Positions 10,319-19,718 of a stretch of DNA of 64,000 bases are shown piece by piece. A model generated the notes under the pieces. That model did not search any database. It was not told the DNA's origin and was given only the letters and a program-made list of their open reading frames with translations. The position numbers and the translations under genes were made by a program. This stretch comes from Thauera sp. K11 (GTDB lineage: Bacteria; Pseudomonadota; Gammaproteobacteria; Burkholderiales; Rhodocyclaceae): assembly GCF_002354895.1 (NCBI RefSeq), contig NZ_CP023439.1, forward strand, positions 1,054,001 to 1,118,000. The letters are read 5' to 3'. Position 1 is the first letter of the stretch; each line of letters opens with the position of its first letter.

Positions 10319-10480
10319 TGCTCCAAAATTGGCGTATGTTCGTGGAGCAGTACCTGCTCGGGCAGCGAAAGGAGCAGTCATGGAGCAGATCGGCCGGCGT
10401 TCTGCCCGTTGCTCCGCCCGATGCGCCGCATGTGTTGCAATGTGGAGTGCTCCAGCGCGGGTACAGGGATTTTTGGAGCA
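10319..10480. promoter_or_regulatory. Cluster of TGGAGCA / TGCTCCA upstream activator sites
   Basis: The heptamer TGGAGCA or its complement occurs exactly five times: TGCTCCA at 10319-10325 and 10448-10454, and TGGAGCA at 10343-10349, 10381-10387 and 10474-10480. Partial copies lie at 10354-10360 and 10371-10376. Two inverted pairs have 17 and 19 bases between the half-sites. The cluster sits between two divergent sigma-54 promoters, at the distance typical of enhancer-binding protein sites. The likely binder is the Fis-family regulator encoded at 12786-14798, whose own leader carries the same motif. Assignment is inference from pattern and position. Confidence 0.7.
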
Positions 10481-10524
10481 CCGTCCTTCGTTCCAAGTAT
10501 TTGAATGGACGAATAAATTATTCT

Positions 10525-10541
10525 TTGGCACGGCTTCTGCT
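10525..10541 (+). promoter_or_regulatory. Sigma-54 promoter for the aldehyde dehydrogenase gene
   Basis: TTGGCACGGCTTCTGCT has GG and GC separated by exactly 10 bases and agrees with the -24/-12 consensus except CTGC for TTGC. The predicted start of transcription is about 48 bases before the ATG. Confidence 0.82.
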
Positions 10542-10598
10542 GACGAGAGGAGTGCGGCGGCAGGACGCCCCGAACGCCATCAAACCAGGAGACACACC

Positions 10599-12119
10599 AT
10601 GCTCTACGCAATGCCCGGCCAGGCCGAAGCCAAGGTCCAGTACAAGAACCGTTACGAGAACTTCATCGGCGGCAAATGGGTGGCGCCGGTCAAGGGGGAA
10701 TACTTCGACGTGGTCACCCCGATCTCCGGGCAGGTCTACACCCGGGTCGCACGCTCGACCGCCGAGGACATCGAACTCGCCCTCGATGCCGCCCATGCCG
10801 CCTTCCCCGCCTGGGGCAAGACCTCGCCGGCCGAACGCGCGAACCTCCTGCTGAAGATCGCCGACCGCATCGAGCAGAACCTCGAACTGCTCGCCTATGC
10901 CGAGACGGTGGACAACGGCAAGGCGATCCGCGAGACGCTCAATGCCGACATCCCGCTGGCGGTCGATCACTTCCGCTACTTCGCCGGCTGCCTGCGTGCG
11001 CAGGAAGGCAGCATTTCCGAGATCGACGAGAACACCGTCGCCTACCACTTCCACGAGCCGCTCGGCGTGGTGGGCCAGATCATCCCGTGGAACTTCCCCA
11101 TCCTGATGGCAGCCTGGAAGCTGGCGCCCGCCATCGGCGCCGGCAACTGCGTGGTGCTGAAGCCGGCCGAATCGACGCCGGTCTCCATCCTCGTCCTGGC
11201 CGAGCTGATCGCCGACCTGCTGCCGCCGGGCGTGCTGAACGTGGTCAACGGCTTCGGCCGCGAAGCCGGCCTGCCGCTCGCCACCAGCAAGCGCATCGCC
11301 AAGATCGCCTTCACCGGCTCGACCTCGACCGGCCGCGTGATCGCCCAGGCCGCGGCCAACAACCTCATTCCGGCCACGCTCGAACTGGGCGGCAAGTCGC
11401 CCAACGTCTTCTTCGCCGACGTGATGGACAAGGACGACGCCTTCCTCGACAAGGCCATCGAAGGCCTGGTGCTGTTCGCCTTCAACCAGGGCGAGGTATG
11501 CACCTGCCCGTCGCGCGCACTGATCCAGGAATCGATCTACGACCGCTTCATCGAGCGTGTGCTCGAGCGCGTCGCCGCCATCAAGCAGGGCCACCCGCTC
11601 GACACCGGCACGATGATGGGCGCGCAGGCTTCGCGCGAGCAGATGAGCAAGATCCAGTCCTACCTCGACCTGGGCCGGCAGGAAGGCGCCCAGTGCCTCA
11701 TCGGCGGCGACCGTGCCCAGCTCGGCGGCGAACTGGCCGACGGCTACTACATCCAGCCGACGCTGTTCAAGGGCCACAACAAGATGCGCATCTTCCAGGA
11801 GGAAATCTTCGGGCCGGTGCTGGCGGTGACCACCTTCAAGGACGAGGCCGAGGCGCTGTCCATCGCCAACGACACGCTCTACGGCCTGGGTGCGGGCGTG
11901 TGGAGCCGCAACGGCAACGTCGCCTACCGCATGGGCCGCGCCATCCAGGCCGGCCGCGTATGGACCAACTGCTACCACGCCTATCCGGCGCATGCGGCCT
12001 TCGGCGGCTACAAGGAATCCGGCATCGGCCGCGAAACGCACAAGGTCATGCTGGACCACTACCAGCAGACCAAGAACCTGCTCGTGAGCTACGCCGAGAA
12101 CAAGCTCGGCTTTTTCTGA
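10599..12119 (+). CDS. exaC: NAD-dependent aldehyde dehydrogenase, ExaC/AldB type
   Basis: A 506-residue cytoplasmic aldehyde dehydrogenase that oxidises acetaldehyde and similar short aldehydes to acids, the step after alcohol oxidation. It shows the NAD-site sequences IIPWNFP and FTGSTSTGR, the general-base glutamate in LELGGKSPN, and the catalytic cysteine Cys301 in [10 protein letters not shown]. The start follows AGGAG at 6-7 bases. The ExaC/AldB assignment rests on the close match along the length ([35 protein letters not shown]) and on its usual DUF779 neighbour. It is divergent from pedF and preceded by a sigma-54 promoter with upstream activator sites. An intrinsic terminator follows. 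Confidence 0.93.
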   Translation: MLYAMPGQAEAKVQYKNRYENFIGGKWVAPVKGEYFDVVTPISGQVYTRVARSTAEDIELALDAAHAAFPAWGKTSPAERANLLLKIADRIEQNLELLAYAETVDNGKAIRETLNADIPLAVDHFRYFAGCLRAQEGSISEIDENTVAYHFHEPLGVVGQIIPWNFPILMAAWKLAPAIGAGNCVVLKPAESTPVSILVLAELIADLLPPGVLNVVNGFGREAGLPLATSKRIAKIAFTGSTSTGRVIAQAAANNLIPATLELGGKSPNVFFADVMDKDDAFLDKAIEGLVLFAFNQGEVCTCPSRALIQESIYDRFIERVLERVAAIKQGHPLDTGTMMGAQASREQMSKIQSYLDLGRQEGAQCLIGGDRAQLGGELADGYYIQPTLFKGHNKMRIFQEEIFGPVLAVTTFKDEAEALSIANDTLYGLGAGVWSRNGNVAYRMGRAIQAGRVWTNCYHAYPAHAAFGGYKESGIGRETHKVMLDHYQQTKNLLVSYAENKLGFF

Positions 12120-12162
12120 GCGACGTGTCTTCTCTCCCCTTGCCCGTTCCCGGGCAATTCGC

Positions 12163-12190
12163 CGGGGGCGGGCAACCGCCCCCGTTTTTT
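12163..12190 (+). terminator. Intrinsic terminator between exaC and the DUF779 gene
   Basis: A perfect 9-bp stem CGGGGGCGG / CCGCCCCCG with a GCAA loop is followed by six T. The next gene begins only 18 bases later with no visible promoter of its own, so read-through probably sets the ratio of the two products. Confidence 0.88.
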
Positions 12191-12207
12191 CCTTTCCGGA
12201 GGGGAAC

Positions 12208-12588
12208 ATGGTCGACCGCGTCATCGCCACGCCGGCCGCGCTGGAGCTGATCGCTTCGCTGAAGGCGCAATACGGGCCGGACCTGATCTTCCACCAGTCC
12301 GGCGGCTGCTGCGACAACAGCGCCGCCAACTGCTATCTGCCCACCGACCTGACGATCGGCGCCTACGACGTGCGCCTCGGCGACATCGGCGGCGTGCCGT
12401 TCTACATCAGCGCATCCCAGTACGAGTACTGGAGGCACACGCAGTTGATCATCGACGTCGTCGACGGCCAGGGCGGCACCTTTTCGCTGGAGGGCAATAC
12501 CGGCAAGGCTTTCCACACCCGTTCCAGGCTGTTCGACGATGACGAGATGGCGGCGGTCGAGGCGGAGGATCGGGCGCTGGGCCGATAG
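12208..12588 (+). CDS. DUF779 domain protein
   Basis: A 126-residue protein of the DUF779 family. The conserved core HQSGGCCDNSAANCYL has a Cys pair and a third Cys, which could bind metal. Family members are nearly always found behind AldB/ExaC-type aldehyde dehydrogenase genes, as here, but their biochemical role is not established. The ATG follows GGAGGGG at a good distance. An intrinsic terminator lies in the gap to exaC, so expression probably depends on read-through. No signal peptide or membrane segment is visible, so it is cytoplasmic. Confidence 0.88.
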   Translation: MVDRVIATPAALELIASLKAQYGPDLIFHQSGGCCDNSAANCYLPTDLTIGAYDVRLGDIGGVPFYISASQYEYWRHTQLIIDVVDGQGGTFSLEGNTGKAFHTRSRLFDDDEMAAVEAEDRALGR

Positions 12589-12644
12589 CCGCTTTCTATG
12601 TGAATCTGCCGATGCCCATGGATGCGCGATTTCCGCTGTCCGGA

Positions 12645-12660
12645 TGGCAAGAGTTTTGCT
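12645..12660 (+). promoter_or_regulatory. Sigma-54 promoter for the regulator gene
   Basis: TGGCAAGAGTTTTGCT has GG and GC separated by exactly 10 bases and a perfect TTGCT -12 element. It lies about 125 bases before the chosen ATG of the Fis-family regulator. Confidence 0.75.
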
Positions 12661-12682
12661 TTAATTCCGACGAGAAGCCGGA

Positions 12683-12700
12683 TGCTCCACCCATGGAGCA
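12683..12700. promoter_or_regulatory. TGCTCCA-N4-TGGAGCA inverted repeat in the regulator leader
   Basis: The same heptamer found five times upstream of exaC and pedF forms a perfect inverted repeat here, just downstream of the predicted start of transcription for the regulator gene. Its position fits autoregulation, perhaps repression by the regulator of its own promoter. Confidence 0.6.
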
Positions 12701-12785
12701 ATCCGGCCCCGAGGAATGCCCCGAGGGCATGGCGGTCATGCCGGAAGTACAAAAGAGCATGCCCGCCGGAGACGGAGACGAAGAC

Positions 12786-14798
<2,013 letters not shown>

Positions 14799-14804
14799 GT
14801 GAAA

Positions 14805-14860
14805 CAGCCCCCGCGCTCGCTTCGTTCGCTGCCCCCGAGGGGCGCTCAGCGGCCGGGCGC
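14805..14860. repeat. GC-rich intergenic element after the regulator gene
   Basis: The segment contains CGCTCGCTTCGTTCGCTGC followed by CCCCCGAGGGGCGCTC, a small hairpin-forming unit. It resembles short dispersed intergenic elements common in betaproteobacterial genomes. Only one copy is visible in this window, so the repeat nature is recalled, not shown. It may also help to end transcription of the regulator gene. Confidence 0.35.
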
Positions 14861-14920
14861 CACCGGGATGCGGCGGGCGGCCCGGCACGGCCGCGCTTAG
14901 CTTCGGAACGGCCGATCGCT

Positions 14921-14926
14921 TAGAAT
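14921..14926 (+). promoter_or_regulatory. Candidate -10 box before gltX
   Basis: TAGAAT lies 38 bases before the gltX ATG; no strong -35 was recognised. Confidence 0.3.
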
Positions 14927-14958
14927 CGCGCCTTTCCCGAGAAACACGCACAAGCCCC

Positions 14959-16371
14959 ATGTCCGCCAGCCCCGCCTCCCGCCCCGTCCGCACCCGCTTC
15001 GCGCCCAGCCCCACCGGCTACCTGCACATCGGCGGCGCGCGCACGGCGCTGTTTTCCTGGGCCTTCGCCCGTCGCCACGGCGGCACCTTCATCCTGCGCA
15101 TCGAAGACACCGACGTTGCCCGCTCCACGCCCGAGGCGGTGCAGGCGATCATCGACGGCATGAACTGGCTCGGCCTCGAGGAGGACGAGGGGCCGTACTA
15201 CCAGATGCGGCGCATGGACCGCTACAAGGAAGTGATCCGGCAGATGCTCGCGGCCGGCACCGCCTATCACTGCTACACCTCGCCCGAGGAACTCGACCGC
15301 CTCCGCGAGGAGCAGCGCGCCCGCGGCGAGAAGCCGCGCTACGACGGACGCTGGCGCCCCGAGTCCGGCAAGACGCTGCCCGCGCCGCCCGCCGGCGTGC
15401 AGCCGGTGGTGCGCTTCCGCAACCCGCCCGACGGCGCGGTGGCCTGGGACGACCTGGTGAAAGGCCGCATCGAGATCTCGAACGCCGAACTGGACGACTT
15501 CATCATCGCCCGCGCCGACGGTACGCCCACCTACAACTTCTGCGTGGTGGTGGACGACTGGGACATGCGCATCAGCCACGTCATCCGCGGCGACGACCAT
15601 GTGAACAACACGCCGCGGCAGATCAACGTGTTGCGCGCCCTGGGCGCCGAGGTGCCGCTGTATGCCCACCTGTCGATGATCCTCGGCGACGACGGCACCA
15701 AGCTGTCGAAGCGCCACGGCGCGGTCAGCGTCATGCAGTACCACGAAGACGGCTACCTGCCCGAGGCGGTGGTCAACTACCTCGCGCGCCTGGGCTGGAG
15801 CCACGGCGACGACGAGATCTTCAGCCGCGAGCAGTTCGTCGAGTGGTTCGACCTCGACCACATCACGCCGTCGGCCGCGCAGTTCAACACCGAAAAGCTG
15901 AACTGGCTCAACGCCCAGTACATCAAGAAGGCCGACGACGCCTACCTGGCCGCCGAAATGGCCAACCGGCTGGCGCATCGCGGCGTGAATCCGGAAACCG
16001 GCCCCGAGCTGGAAGCGGTGGCCGCCCTCTACAAGGACCGGGCGGCCAGCCTCAACGAACTGGCCGATGCCGCCGAGCTGTTCTGTGCCGACGTGCATCC
16101 GGCGCCGGAAGTGATCGCCCAGCATCTGACGGATGCCGCCAAGGCCGCACTGGCCAGCCTGCGCACGCGATTCGAACAGGCGGCCTGGGACAAGGCGGCG
16201 CTGACGCAGGCGATCAAGGACACGATGGCCGAGCATGGCCTGAAGATGCCGCAGGTCGCGATTCCGCTGCGGGTGGCGGTGCTCGGCGTACCGCAGACGC
16301 CCGCCATCGACGCCGTGCTCGAGGTGCTCGGGCGCGAGCGCGTGCTGGCGAGACTGGCGCGCCATCTCTGA
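14959..16371 (+). CDS. gltX: Glutamyl-tRNA synthetase
   Basis: Class I aminoacyl-tRNA synthetase (470 residues) that charges tRNA-Glu. The HIGH-type signature is [20 protein letters not shown] near residue 22, and the KMSKS-type loop is KLSKRHG at about 250. The C-terminal anticodon-binding helical region ([43 protein letters not shown]) is complete. The length is standard for bacterial GltX. The predicted zinc-binding region carries the [17 protein letters not shown] sequence seen in many proteobacterial GltX proteins. It is a single gene, separated by about 210 bases of unassigned sequence from the converging hipA gene. Confidence 0.97.
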   Translation: MSASPASRPVRTRFAPSPTGYLHIGGARTALFSWAFARRHGGTFILRIEDTDVARSTPEAVQAIIDGMNWLGLEEDEGPYYQMRRMDRYKEVIRQMLAAGTAYHCYTSPEELDRLREEQRARGEKPRYDGRWRPESGKTLPAPPAGVQPVVRFRNPPDGAVAWDDLVKGRIEISNAELDDFIIARADGTPTYNFCVVVDDWDMRISHVIRGDDHVNNTPRQINVLRALGAEVPLYAHLSMILGDDGTKLSKRHGAVSVMQYHEDGYLPEAVVNYLARLGWSHGDDEIFSREQFVEWFDLDHITPSAAQFNTEKLNWLNAQYIKKADDAYLAAEMANRLAHRGVNPETGPELEAVAALYKDRAASLNELADAAELFCADVHPAPEVIAQHLTDAAKAALASLRTRFEQAAWDKAALTQAIKDTMAEHGLKMPQVAIPLRVAVLGVPQTPAIDAVLEVLGRERVLARLARHL

Positions 16372-16582
16372 GCCCATCCGCCGTCCCCATGGCCCGGGAC
16401 GGCGCGACCTCTCCGCCGAGTCGATCGTCCGCCGTACGTCGGCAACCGGCGCCCGACCGAGGCTGCTTCGGGGCTGAACCACGGCCGGCGCATCGGCTGC
16501 TCGGCCTTCATCGACCCGATCCCGGCGGGTAGCGCGGGATTGATGCCTGCGGCGGGCTCGGACGAGCCGTCGGGCAATGCCG

Positions 16583-17896
16583 TCAGAGTCGATCGGCCGA
16601 TATCCGCAATCCCTCGACGACGGCACGGAACACGTCCTCGGGAAAGTCGTCGGGCAGTGCCGCGCCGACCTGCTCGGCGACGGCCGGCACGCGGGCGATG
16701 ACCTCGTCGACGAGCCCATCCATGTTCAGCCCGAGGCCGCATCTGCGTGCGGCTTCGTTGAAATGGCGGCGCTGGATGTCGCGCAGGCGGTAGTGGGCGT
16801 TCTTTCCTCGCAGAGCCAGCTTGTGATAGTCGAGGTGGTTGGGTCCGCTGCCGGCCACGGGCCACGCCGAAAGCACGTCGTAGAGCGGCGTGAGGCGATA
16901 GCGTCCGCCGGCGAGCAGGAAGATGGAGAAGTTCTTTGCGTGGCCATCGGTGGCCGCGAGCATCCAGAAGAGGAGTTGCGCCTTCAGCAGCGTGGCGAGG
17001 TCTGCCTCGCGGGACTCGGAACCGTGCAGGATACGGGCGATGTCGAGGAGGCCGGGGCCGCCGTCGGCCTCGTACTTGAGATGGGGCGGAGTGCCGGTGG
17101 CCTGGCAGAAATCCTCCTGGGGCAGGCGTAGCCAGTAATCGTTCGAACTCGCCAGCCGGCGGTCGAAGCGCTCGACGACCAGCACCTTCTGTTCGCCGAA
17201 GCGCTGGATTTGGCAGGGGGCCACCGGTACGTCGAACGCGGCGAGGAGACGCGCGCACAGCCATTCGTTCTCGACCGAGGTGCGCATGTCGGCCTGCCGG
17301 TTGCCGACGAGGCCGAGCGGCAGTTTGAAGATATGGGTGGTGGGTGTGGCGCCGAGCGGACGGCACCAGCGCCCTTCATGCCAGGTGAGCGCCGTCTTTT
17401 CCTGGGCGCCGGCGATGGAGATGCGGAAGTCGCCGCCATCGTCCCCGTCCCCGAATGTGCCGTGAGGCGCGACCGCCGCGGTCAGCATCCGCTCGACGCC
17501 GGCCTCGTCGAGGGGTTCGACCTCGATGCGGAACACGTTGTCCGGCGGGGTGTCTTCGGGCAGCAGTTGCACTGCGCCCACGCAGTCGCGGCCGATCGCT
17601 GCGAGCAGGTCGAAAGCGTCCCGGCTGCGGGTGCGAAAGCGCGATTGCAGGCGGGCACGGATGCGGTCGCTGTCCGGCAGCAGGTTGTCGAAGTAGTTGA
17701 GGACGGCCTCGCCGCGCAGGGGCAGGTTGTCGGGTGTCATCGGCAGCGACAGGGACAGCGGGCGTCCCTCGGGTGCAGTCGTCCACACAGCGTCGTACTG
17801 GAACTCGGCAGCGCCCCGGGCCGGCAGACGCCATTGGCCCGCCAGCCTGCCGTTGATCCAGGCATTGAGCGCCCGGGTGTGCGAGCGGCGTCCCAT
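16583..17896 (-). CDS. hipA: HipA-family serine/threonine kinase toxin
   Basis: A 437-residue HipA-type kinase toxin, the partner of the HTH protein encoded immediately upstream. The N-terminal subdomain (LPMTPDNLPLRGEAVLNYFDNLLPD) is followed by the nucleotide loop SIAGAQEKTAL. The catalytic region is ATDGHAKNFSIF, and the metal-binding aspartate is in LTPLYDVLS, so the kinase appears intact. In E. coli, HipA phosphorylates glutamyl-tRNA synthetase, and a gltX gene ends about 210 bases away here, though that adjacency may be chance. The ATG lies 2 bases after the hipB stop with GGGGAG 9 bases before; an overlapping GTG further upstream is less well placed. Confidence 0.92.
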   Translation of the reverse strand: MGRRSHTRALNAWINGRLAGQWRLPARGAAEFQYDAVWTTAPEGRPLSLSLPMTPDNLPLRGEAVLNYFDNLLPDSDRIRARLQSRFRTRSRDAFDLLAAIGRDCVGAVQLLPEDTPPDNVFRIEVEPLDEAGVERMLTAAVAPHGTFGDGDDGGDFRISIAGAQEKTALTWHEGRWCRPLGATPTTHIFKLPLGLVGNRQADMRTSVENEWLCARLLAAFDVPVAPCQIQRFGEQKVLVVERFDRRLASSNDYWLRLPQEDFCQATGTPPHLKYEADGGPGLLDIARILHGSESREADLATLLKAQLLFWMLAATDGHAKNFSIFLLAGGRYRLTPLYDVLSAWPVAGSGPNHLDYHKLALRGKNAHYRLRDIQRRHFNEAARRCGLGLNMDGLVDEVIARVPAVAEQVGAALPDDFPEDVFRAVVEGLRISADRL

Positions 17897-17898
17897 GG

Positions 17899-18138
17899 CT
17901 ACCACTCCCCGGCGTCGGCGGATGGGGCCTTCTCCTGCAGGACCACGTCGAATCCGAGCAGGCTCGCCAGGGAGATGAGCCGGTCGAGCGTCAGGCGCTC
18001 CGGGCCGGCCTCGAGTTCCGAGAGCCGATTCTGGCTGATACCCAGCCCCGCTGCGGCTGTCGCCTGGGATAGACCGAGCGACTTGCGCCGGTCCGCCAGT
18101 ATCTTGCCGGCCTGCTGGGCCGTGGAAAGACGATGCAT
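17899..18138 (-). CDS. hipB: HipB-like antitoxin, XRE-family HTH
   Basis: A 79-residue helix-turn-helix protein (HTH about 10-65: ILADRRKSLGLSQATAAAG, then GISQNRLSELEAG), ending in a short variable tail. It is the likely antitoxin and autorepressor of the pair. The stop lies just before the hipA start on the same strand, the usual antitoxin-first order. The upstream DNA is markedly AT-rich for this genome and carries direct and inverted repeats that fit a HipB operator. Expected role: bind HipA to neutralise the kinase, and bind the operator as a dimer. Confidence 0.9.
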   Translation of the reverse strand: MHRLSTAQQAGKILADRRKSLGLSQATAAAGLGISQNRLSELEAGPERLTLDRLISLASLLGFDVVLQEKAPSADAGEW

Positions 18139-18156
18139 GGCTGCGGTATCGATGAT

Positions 18157-18203
18157 GGCGATAAAGTCAATATATCGATATAGGCGATAAATTGCAAATA
18201 TCG
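18157..18203 (-). promoter_or_regulatory. hipBA promoter and operator repeats
   Basis: This AT-rich stretch before hipB has two GGCGATAAA direct repeats 26 bases apart (18157-18165 and 18183-18191). A perfect palindrome TATATCGATATA lies at 18171-18182, and a CGATA-N9-TATCG inverted pair at 18185-18203. Such repeats just upstream of a hipB gene are the expected operator; the motif differs from the E. coli TATCC-N8-GGATA, so binding is inferred. Confidence 0.6.
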
Positions 18204-18323
18204 GTCATGCCGATGAGTGGAGGTTTTCTACGATGTCGCGGTAGCGGTGTTGCAAGGCAGGGGTTCGAGGAGTTCGGGCCAGCGGGCCTGTTTCTTTCCT
18301 GCCGGGCAAGCTTCTGCGGCCTG

Positions 18324-18354
18324 AAAAAGACAAAGCCCCTCGCGGGGCCTTGTC
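18324..18354 (-). terminator. Intrinsic terminator after the phasin gene
   Basis: On the minus strand an 11-bp stem (one G-T pair) with a four-base loop is followed by five T. It lies about 80 bases after the phasin stop. Confidence 0.85.
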
Positions 18355-18436
18355 TGTTCTTGTTGTAGTGGCGGCGGTGGATCGCGCGGGATCTCCGCTC
18401 GCCGTCTCCTCCGTTCCGAATCCGGGGCGGAAAGGC

Positions 18437-18877
18437 TCAGGCGGACTTGCGCGTCGTCGTCTTGGCGGGCTGGGCCGGGGCCGAGAAGTCGAACGTGCCC
18501 GCCGGCGCGAGCTTGGCGACGCTGTCGAACAGCGACTGCACCGACTGGGCATATTCGCCGGCGTGTCTGGCGTTGAGTTCGACGACGTCCGCGTGCGTCT
18601 TGGCGCAGATCTCGTTCACGCTGCGCAGGTAGTTGGCAGCCTTCTCGAAGCCCTGGCCGCTGGCGGCGACGCGGCTGGAGATCTGCTCCTTGATGTCTTC
18701 GGCGGTCAGCGGGACGGCGTTGCTGGATGCGAACTCGCAGGCGCTGCGGGCGGCGTCGATGTTCAGGCCGACCAGTTGCTCCGAGGCATTCAGCACGATG
18801 TCCGCGAGCGCGACGAAATGCTGGATGCTGGTGTTGGCGGTGTCGGCGATTTGCTGGACGGAGGGCATGGAAGTCAT
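18437..18877 (-). CDS. Phasin family protein
   Basis: A 146-residue phasin, a small amphipathic helical protein that coats polyhydroxyalkanoate granules. The body is mostly alpha-helical with the typical sequences SIQHFVALADIVLNASEQLVG and AANYLRSVNEICAKTHADVV, and an Ala/Pro/Lys tail (PAQPAKTTTRKSA) as in betaproteobacterial PhaP. AGAGG lies before the ATG, and an intrinsic terminator follows. It appears to be a single-gene unit. Its presence implies that the organism stores PHA, although no phaC or phaB gene is in the window. Confidence 0.9.
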   Translation of the reverse strand: MTSMPSVQQIADTANTSIQHFVALADIVLNASEQLVGLNIDAARSACEFASSNAVPLTAEDIKEQISSRVAASGQGFEKAANYLRSVNEICAKTHADVVELNARHAGEYAQSVQSLFDSVAKLAPAGTFDFSAPAQPAKTTTRKSA

Positions 18878-18978
18878 GGTGTTGCCTCTTGGTGCAGGTG
18901 GAAAACATAGATTCCGTGAATTGGCGCAATGCTAAGGAACTATGGTTCACGCGCATATACCGCCTAAGGTGTGTTGTG

Positions 18979-18998
18979 CATACCGGTTTCCCGGTATG
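18979..18998. repeat. Small perfect inverted repeat between phasin and response-regulator genes
   Basis: CATACCGG and CCGGTATG are separated by the loop TTTC. It lies about 65 bases beyond the response-regulator stop and upstream of the phasin gene. No T-run follows, so it may be a weak terminator or a protein-binding site. Confidence 0.4.
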
Positions 18999-19064
18999 TC
19001 CGCCCCGCGCGCGCGGGACGGGGTGCCAGGCGTTCCGCGCCGCCGGCGGGCGCCGCTGGATGGG

Positions 19065-19718
19065 TCAGCTCGAAACCGAGGTGATGCCGTTGCGGATGGC
19101 GTAGCGGGTGAGATCGGCGACGCTGTGCAGGTCGAGCTTGCGCATGATGTTGCGGCGGTGCACCTCGACCGTCGAGGGGGCCACGTGCAGCCGGTCGGCG
19201 ATGCGTGCCGAGGTATGGCCTTCGGCGATGAGCTGCAGCACCTGGCGTTCGCGCGCCGAGATGCGCGGCGCGGCCGGCGCCATCTGCATGTTTTCCATCA
19301 AGGCGCTCGTCACCGTCGCCGCCACGTCCGGGCACAGGTAGCTGCGTCCCATGCGCACCGCCTGGATGGCGCGGATCAGTTCGTCGCCCGCTTCGGCCTT
19401 GGTCACGTAGCCGGTGGCGCCGGCGTTGAGCATGTCCATCACGAACTGGCGGTCCGAGAAGGCGGACAGGCCGATCACCTTGGCGGCGGGCTGGATCGCC
19501 AGCAGCCGGCGCGTGGCCTCGATGCCGTTCATGCCGGGCATGGCGATGTCGATGCACACCACGTCGGCCGGCGTGCGGCGCGCGATGTCGAGCAGTTCGT
19601 CGCCGCTGCTGGCCTCGGCCACCACCGACATGCAGGCTTCCTTTTCCAGCAGCGCGCGCAGGGCGTGGCGGAACATCTGGTGGTCGTCGGCGAGGATGAT
19701 GCGAACCAGCGCGGTCAC
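19065..19718 (-). CDS. NarL/FixJ-family response regulator
   Basis: A 217-residue two-component response regulator. The receiver domain (1-120) has the acidic pair D11-D12, the phosphoacceptor D57 in VVCIDIAMPGMNG, and the conserved K in TGYVTKAEAG. A LuxR-type helix-turn-helix occupies the C-terminus (ISARERQVLQLIAEGHTSAR; VAPSTVEVHRRNIMRKL). It starts with GTG, overlapping the stop of the histidine kinase gene by 4 bases, so the two form one operon and are almost certainly partners. Target genes are not known; the phasin gene is the nearest gene downstream but has its own leader. Confidence 0.9.
   Translation of the reverse strand: MTALVRIILADDHQMFRHALRALLEKEACMSVVAEASSGDELLDIARRTPADVVCIDIAMPGMNGIEATRRLLAIQPAAKVIGLSAFSDRQFVMDMLNAGATGYVTKAEAGDELIRAIQAVRMGRSYLCPDVAATVTSALMENMQMAPAAPRISARERQVLQLIAEGHTSARIADRLHVAPSTVEVHRRNIMRKLDLHSVADLTRYAIRNGITSVSS

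Noticed and set aside
14805..14860. CRISPR-like or mobile repeat
   Set aside because: Only one copy is visible, with no spacer pattern or transposase; kept as a low-confidence intergenic element.
16372..16582. Possible small gene between gltX and hipA
   Set aside because: No frame had a convincing start, ribosome-binding site or recognisable sequence.
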